Under the pieces are notes generated by a model that did not search any database, was not told the DNA's origin, and saw nothing but the letters and a program-made list of their open reading frames with translations. Position numbers and translations under genes: made by a program. Below, piece by piece: positions 60,800 through 64,000 of a stretch of DNA of 64,000 nt. This DNA is from Kalmusia sp. IMI 367209 (Eukaryota; Ascomycota; Dothideomycetes; Pleosporales; Didymosphaeriaceae), in contig JAPEUQ010000004.1 of assembly GCA_027946365.1 (NCBI GenBank), positions 1,364,001 to 1,428,000 of the forward strand, in the 5' to 3' direction. Numbering within the stretch: the first letter of the stretch is position 1; each line of letters starts with the position of its first letter.

Positions 60800-61905
60800 T
60801 GGCTATACTAATCATTATCGTCATCTAAGTCTTCGCGGCGTTTTGAGCGCCAGTCTTGTTATGAATAGAGGGTCAACTTACTACTTCTTTTTTCTTTACC
60901 ATATTTCGTAAAGTGATCTTCCAGGTCAGGCATTTAATCATCTAGTATACGTATGAAATCGTTCTGCGTCATGTCTAGTGTAGGTGGTGTCAGTACTAGG
61001 CGAATTTTTGAATCTAATAGATTCTAAGCTTATATAATATAGGTAAAATCTATACCCATAATATCATAATTGGCGTCCTGACACAAGTAGACGACTAACA
61101 GAAACCATTTAACAGGGGATTGCTTATTTATCATATCTGTTGGACCGTGTGTCTACTAGAGTAATTTTCTCATGGCAACCTGAGGCTATATTTTAAAATC
61201 CACTATAAGGACTCAGGCCCATTCATCAACGCCTTCGGCGTCCAAGACAGCATCCCTATCTAGCGGTTTCAAGGTAGACTAAAACTATATAATTACCGTT
61301 CCCTTAAGGCATTGTTGTAGGTTATTACGATTGATATATATGGGCGTAGACCTAGTGCGAACGGCCCAGCGTATAGCGTTGAAAATCTCAGACGTTTCAA
61401 TAATGTGTCTTACTGGCGATTTCGACTGTGTCTTTTGGATACTTTTCCTCTAAAAGGTCCGGTTGAAAATACTCAATAAGTTCAGCTTGAAATTTGAGTG
61501 TACCGCCCATTTGTCGCAATCTTACTATCTCGTCGGCCACTCTGGCATCTGTGACGGACAGGGGGCGTTCCTCTATATAGATAGGTTCAATTCTATCATC
61601 GTTCCTTATGCGGGGTTGAAGGTTTGCGTAGCGAGAATGGTTTATTGGTAGATGGTGAGAGTAGTTTACTAATGGGTAAGGCTATTGTGGGCCAGGCTCG
61701 CCGTTCTGGGCTCTGTATGCACGTTTACTAGGATGTAAGCCTGATGTCTGATTGATGGTGGCCGATGAATGTTGATGTGAGCGCTGGGGAGGGGGCCTAG
61801 TAGCTTCAGCAGCACCATACATCCATTGAGAATTCTGATTTGGATATTCGTATGGGTGATACGTTGGTGATAGGGGCTGCTGAGGTTCTGATGATCGATG
61901 TGATT
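60800..61905 (-). pseudogene. Gag-like coding relic
   Basis: Two overlapping minus-strand frames. The upstream one holds a Pro/Gln/His-rich lead and the stretch RVADEIVRLRQMGGTLKFQ, with one in-frame TAG. The downstream one holds EIFNAIRWAVRTRS, MIDKQ-like and LDSKIRLVLTPPTLDMTQ segments with about ten stops. The LDxxLRxxLxPPT-type phrase is reminiscent of fungal retrotransposon gag. A highly acidic Ser/Asp frame follows near 60,226-60,450. The assignment to gag is by composition and layout only. Confidence 0.4.
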
Positions 61906-62390
61906 TAATTATTATTGAGAATTGTGATTCTCTTATAGCTTACTGCATTTCCTGACCAATTCTGCCGATTAATGCTTCCAGTAGATTAGCGTCAATAGCC
62001 GGTATTGTTTATGATACATTTGGTTGGAGAGGTTGGGTGGTGGGTTAACGGTGGGTTGACGGTGGGGTGCTTCGTTCGCAAGAAAGGCGTCCATGTTTTG
62101 TCTTGCTGCGTCGTTTGGCTAAGTGTATAGCGTATGAGGAGATCTGGAAAAGGCGCAAGCTTGCGTCCTCGCCGTCCTCAACCCAGTATGTGGATATTGT
62201 CAACTAGTGAGGCTGAATTATATAACTATCAAACTATAGTTTCTCAGCCGTTTAAGTACTCCGTTATGGCAACTTTCGCGTCGTTACGGCCGGTGAGGCT
62301 CCCGTGGGTCCTGTTGACTATTAAAAGCAAAGGTAGTTTCAATAGGGCGTCTATTGGGGGGACTGGATCTTTTTTAGCTCAGCTACTAAA

Positions 62391-62496
62391 GTTAAGTAAG
62401 GTGGTTCTTTGGATTGGATTGTATTAATTAGGGGAGCTAAAGCTATGGTGCCTGCTAGATCTATATATGCATGCCAAGCATGTCACATCATGCGAC
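62391..62496 (+). repeat. Right direct repeat (possible LTR remnant)
   Basis: Second copy of 59029-59138 in the same orientation, about 85-90% alike by eye. Confidence 0.7.
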
Positions 62497-62921
62497 ACAT
62501 GGCATGGAGATTGGGCTCGTTGGGAAATTGGCTGGTCATTCGTGTGGCCGCTTGGTGTGCTAGGTGGGATGTGTACGTTGAGTCTCTGCGATTTTTACAT
62601 GTTGAAGAACACGCTGTGGTGGTGGTGGTGGTGGTGGTGGTGCATATACGAGTGGGCACAAGGCAGCAACATTGGCCTTGGATAGCGACGTGGCGCACCC
62701 ATCGCCTACGCGGTTTTCTTACTTGGCCGCCATTGGGAAAGCTGCTCCTCGGGATACTTTTTGTTTTTTCACGGACTGTTGTGTGTAGAGTGTGGCTCAG
62801 CGTGGGTCGACTCATATCGAATTATTACGCGATGAACGTACATGACAATCTTCATCCTCCGTGGAGGAATGCCATTAGCCCTCAAATTACAATCTACCCA
62901 AGACTATGTCAAGAATGTTTT
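62497..62921. other. Short intergenic region
   Basis: 425 bases between the retroelement repeat and the 3' end of the monooxygenase gene. It contains the TGG microsatellite. Confidence 0.5.
62616..62642 (+). repeat. (TGG)9 microsatellite
   Basis: Nine uninterrupted TGG units. Likely length-polymorphic and usable as a marker. Confidence 0.9.
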
Positions 62922-64000
62922 TCAAGGCAGAACCCCGCCCAATGGCAGCCCCGGCCTGTCCACAACGACCCACCCGCCCTCGTGCGCGTCGCGCTCTCCA
63001 TCCCCCGGTTTGCCTATGTGCTCGCCGGGGTCTTCAGGATACTTCCGCAGGTGCTCTATCGCCCAAATCAAGTCCTTACCCAGCACGGGCGGGACCAGAC
63101 CTTCCCCTCGAATCGTATTCAAGCCCGCAATCTGGAAGAACTTGTCTAGATACTGCACCGTCTCGCCACCCTCCCAGGGCACATCGTGGAACTTCTTACC
63201 TTCCTTCTTCGTCCTCTCGGCTCTCTCAGCCTCCCACCTGACCTGCTCCTTCATCGGGGGGAGAGGGGCTGCATTGCGGCCCGAGAAAAGACGCGCGAGC
63301 GCAATGGCCTGGTACTCGAAGCTGCGGAACGTGAGGGTGCGGGGCATGCCGACTATAGCCAGGGTCTTGTAGTCGTGGAAGAAGGTATGCCAATACGTCT
63401 TGATGAGCTTGTTTGCCTCGTAGTCCCACAGCGGACGGCCGTTCTTCTTCGCGTTCCAGAACGGGAACGAAGGCCGGTACCCCCGTGCAGTAGAACACGT
63501 GGTCGACGTCGTCGAGGTGGGTGTCGTCCTCGAAGACGATGCGCCCGCTCGGAAGGTACTCTTTGATGACGGGCTTCCATTCTACGCCTGGCAGAGGTGC
63601 GTCGCCGTCCCAGCGGGCTTTGGACCGGCGCGATTGGTAGATGGGGGCTTGGGCGACGCCGACGAGGTCGACGGAGACGTCGTGGCCGGATGCTGAATTG
63701 CCGATGACGAGGACTTTCTTGCCGGCATAGATGAGGGGGCTGCGGTATTGTTTGGAGTGCGAGACACGGCCGGGGAATTTGGCTATGTAAGCGTCCAGGC
63801 CTTTGACTTGGGGGACCTGTATACTGTCAAAAATTGGCCCTGCGAGATAACGAAAAGGTGAATTGAATACTACGTACGATGGGAACCGAGTAATGCCCGT
63901 TCGCCAAGATGACGGCATCGAATTCCTCTTCCCACCATGCATCTACATTCCGGATGGGGTCATGTTTTCTGAGTGTTAATTTCCATCGTTCGAAATTTTC
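62922..64000 (-). CDS. Flavin-containing monooxygenase, 5' end cut by window
   Basis: The gene enters from the right edge: exon 64000-63878, intron GTACGTAG...ATACAG, exon 63816-62922, at least 338 residues. The first exon shows WWEEEFDAVILANGHYSVP, the strand leading to the substrate gate of class B flavin monooxygenases. The second exon begins VPQVKGLDAY and has the NADPH-binding motif LVIGNSASGHDVS and the FYCTG motif of FMOs. A +1 shift occurs just after FYCTG at a run of five Cs on the plus strand (63481 region): removing one base continues YRPSFPFW and the rest of the family. Such enzymes oxygenate sulphur or nitrogen atoms, or carry out Baeyer-Villiger steps. Confidence 0.85.

Larger units (their letters stand above)
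59029..62496 (-). mobile_element. Degenerate retroelement between direct repeats
   Basis: A 3.47 kb block bracketed by direct repeats of about 106-110 bases (59029-59138 and 62391-62496). On the minus strand a broken coding region (61,905 to about 60,800) resembles retrotransposon gag. I see no reverse transcriptase. The block is moderately AT-rich but much less mutated than the large island. A short element or a deleted LTR retrotransposon are both possible. Confidence 0.55.

Overview
The window is nuclear DNA of a filamentous ascomycete, and the gene content suggests a Dothideomycete/Pleosporales-type mould (class placement is inference). The evidence is short GT-AG introns of about 46-120 bases, fungal-only families (PTH11-like receptor with CFEM domain, hybrid NRPS with terminal reductase, PPxY membrane adaptor, F-box-like ELRN/EFRPIY proteins) and a saturated repeat-induced point mutation (RIP) island. 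All gene models below were spliced by hand from the sequence. There are no rRNA, tRNA or CRISPR features that I can support.

Layout. 1-15,359 is gene-bearing: a small membrane-anchored protein, a short-chain dehydrogenase, a GH16 glucanase divergent from it, a six-cysteine small secreted protein, two F-box-like genes, a secreted-type fragment, and a signal-peptide/Ser-Thr-Tyr-rich/one-TM protein. 15,360-25,577 is a 10.2 kb AT-rich island that I resolve as one TA-flanked element with 114-base terminal inverted repeats, into which a Ty3/gypsy retrotransposon (17,250-23,846, 223-base LTRs, TTATT target duplication) has jumped; both are destroyed by C-to-T/G-to-A mutation. 26,192-27,897 is an ACS-type MFS transporter.

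30,100-41,300 looks like a decayed secondary-metabolite locus: an intact cupin gene, a truncated NRPS (or PKS-NRPS tail) with condensation remnant, adenylation, carrier and reductase domains broken by C-to-T stop codons, a P450 tail whose heme cysteine has become tyrosine, an intact SDR, a broken PTH11-like relic and an intact PTH11-like CFEM receptor. 44,083-58,090 is a denser housekeeping/secretory block: MFS transporter, PPxY protein, secreted M28 carboxypeptidase, DmpA-type aminopeptidase and a full-length ABCB exporter. 59,029-62,496 is a second, unrelated retroelement relic between direct repeats. A flavin monooxygenase runs off the right edge.

A pattern cutting across the window is that at least four, probably six, otherwise intact genes each carry exactly one or two +1 frameshifts at a short homopolymer. 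I read this as most probably a sequencing/assembly error signature rather than biology, unlike the NRPS and P450 relics, whose lesions are mainly transition-type stop codons and substitutions.
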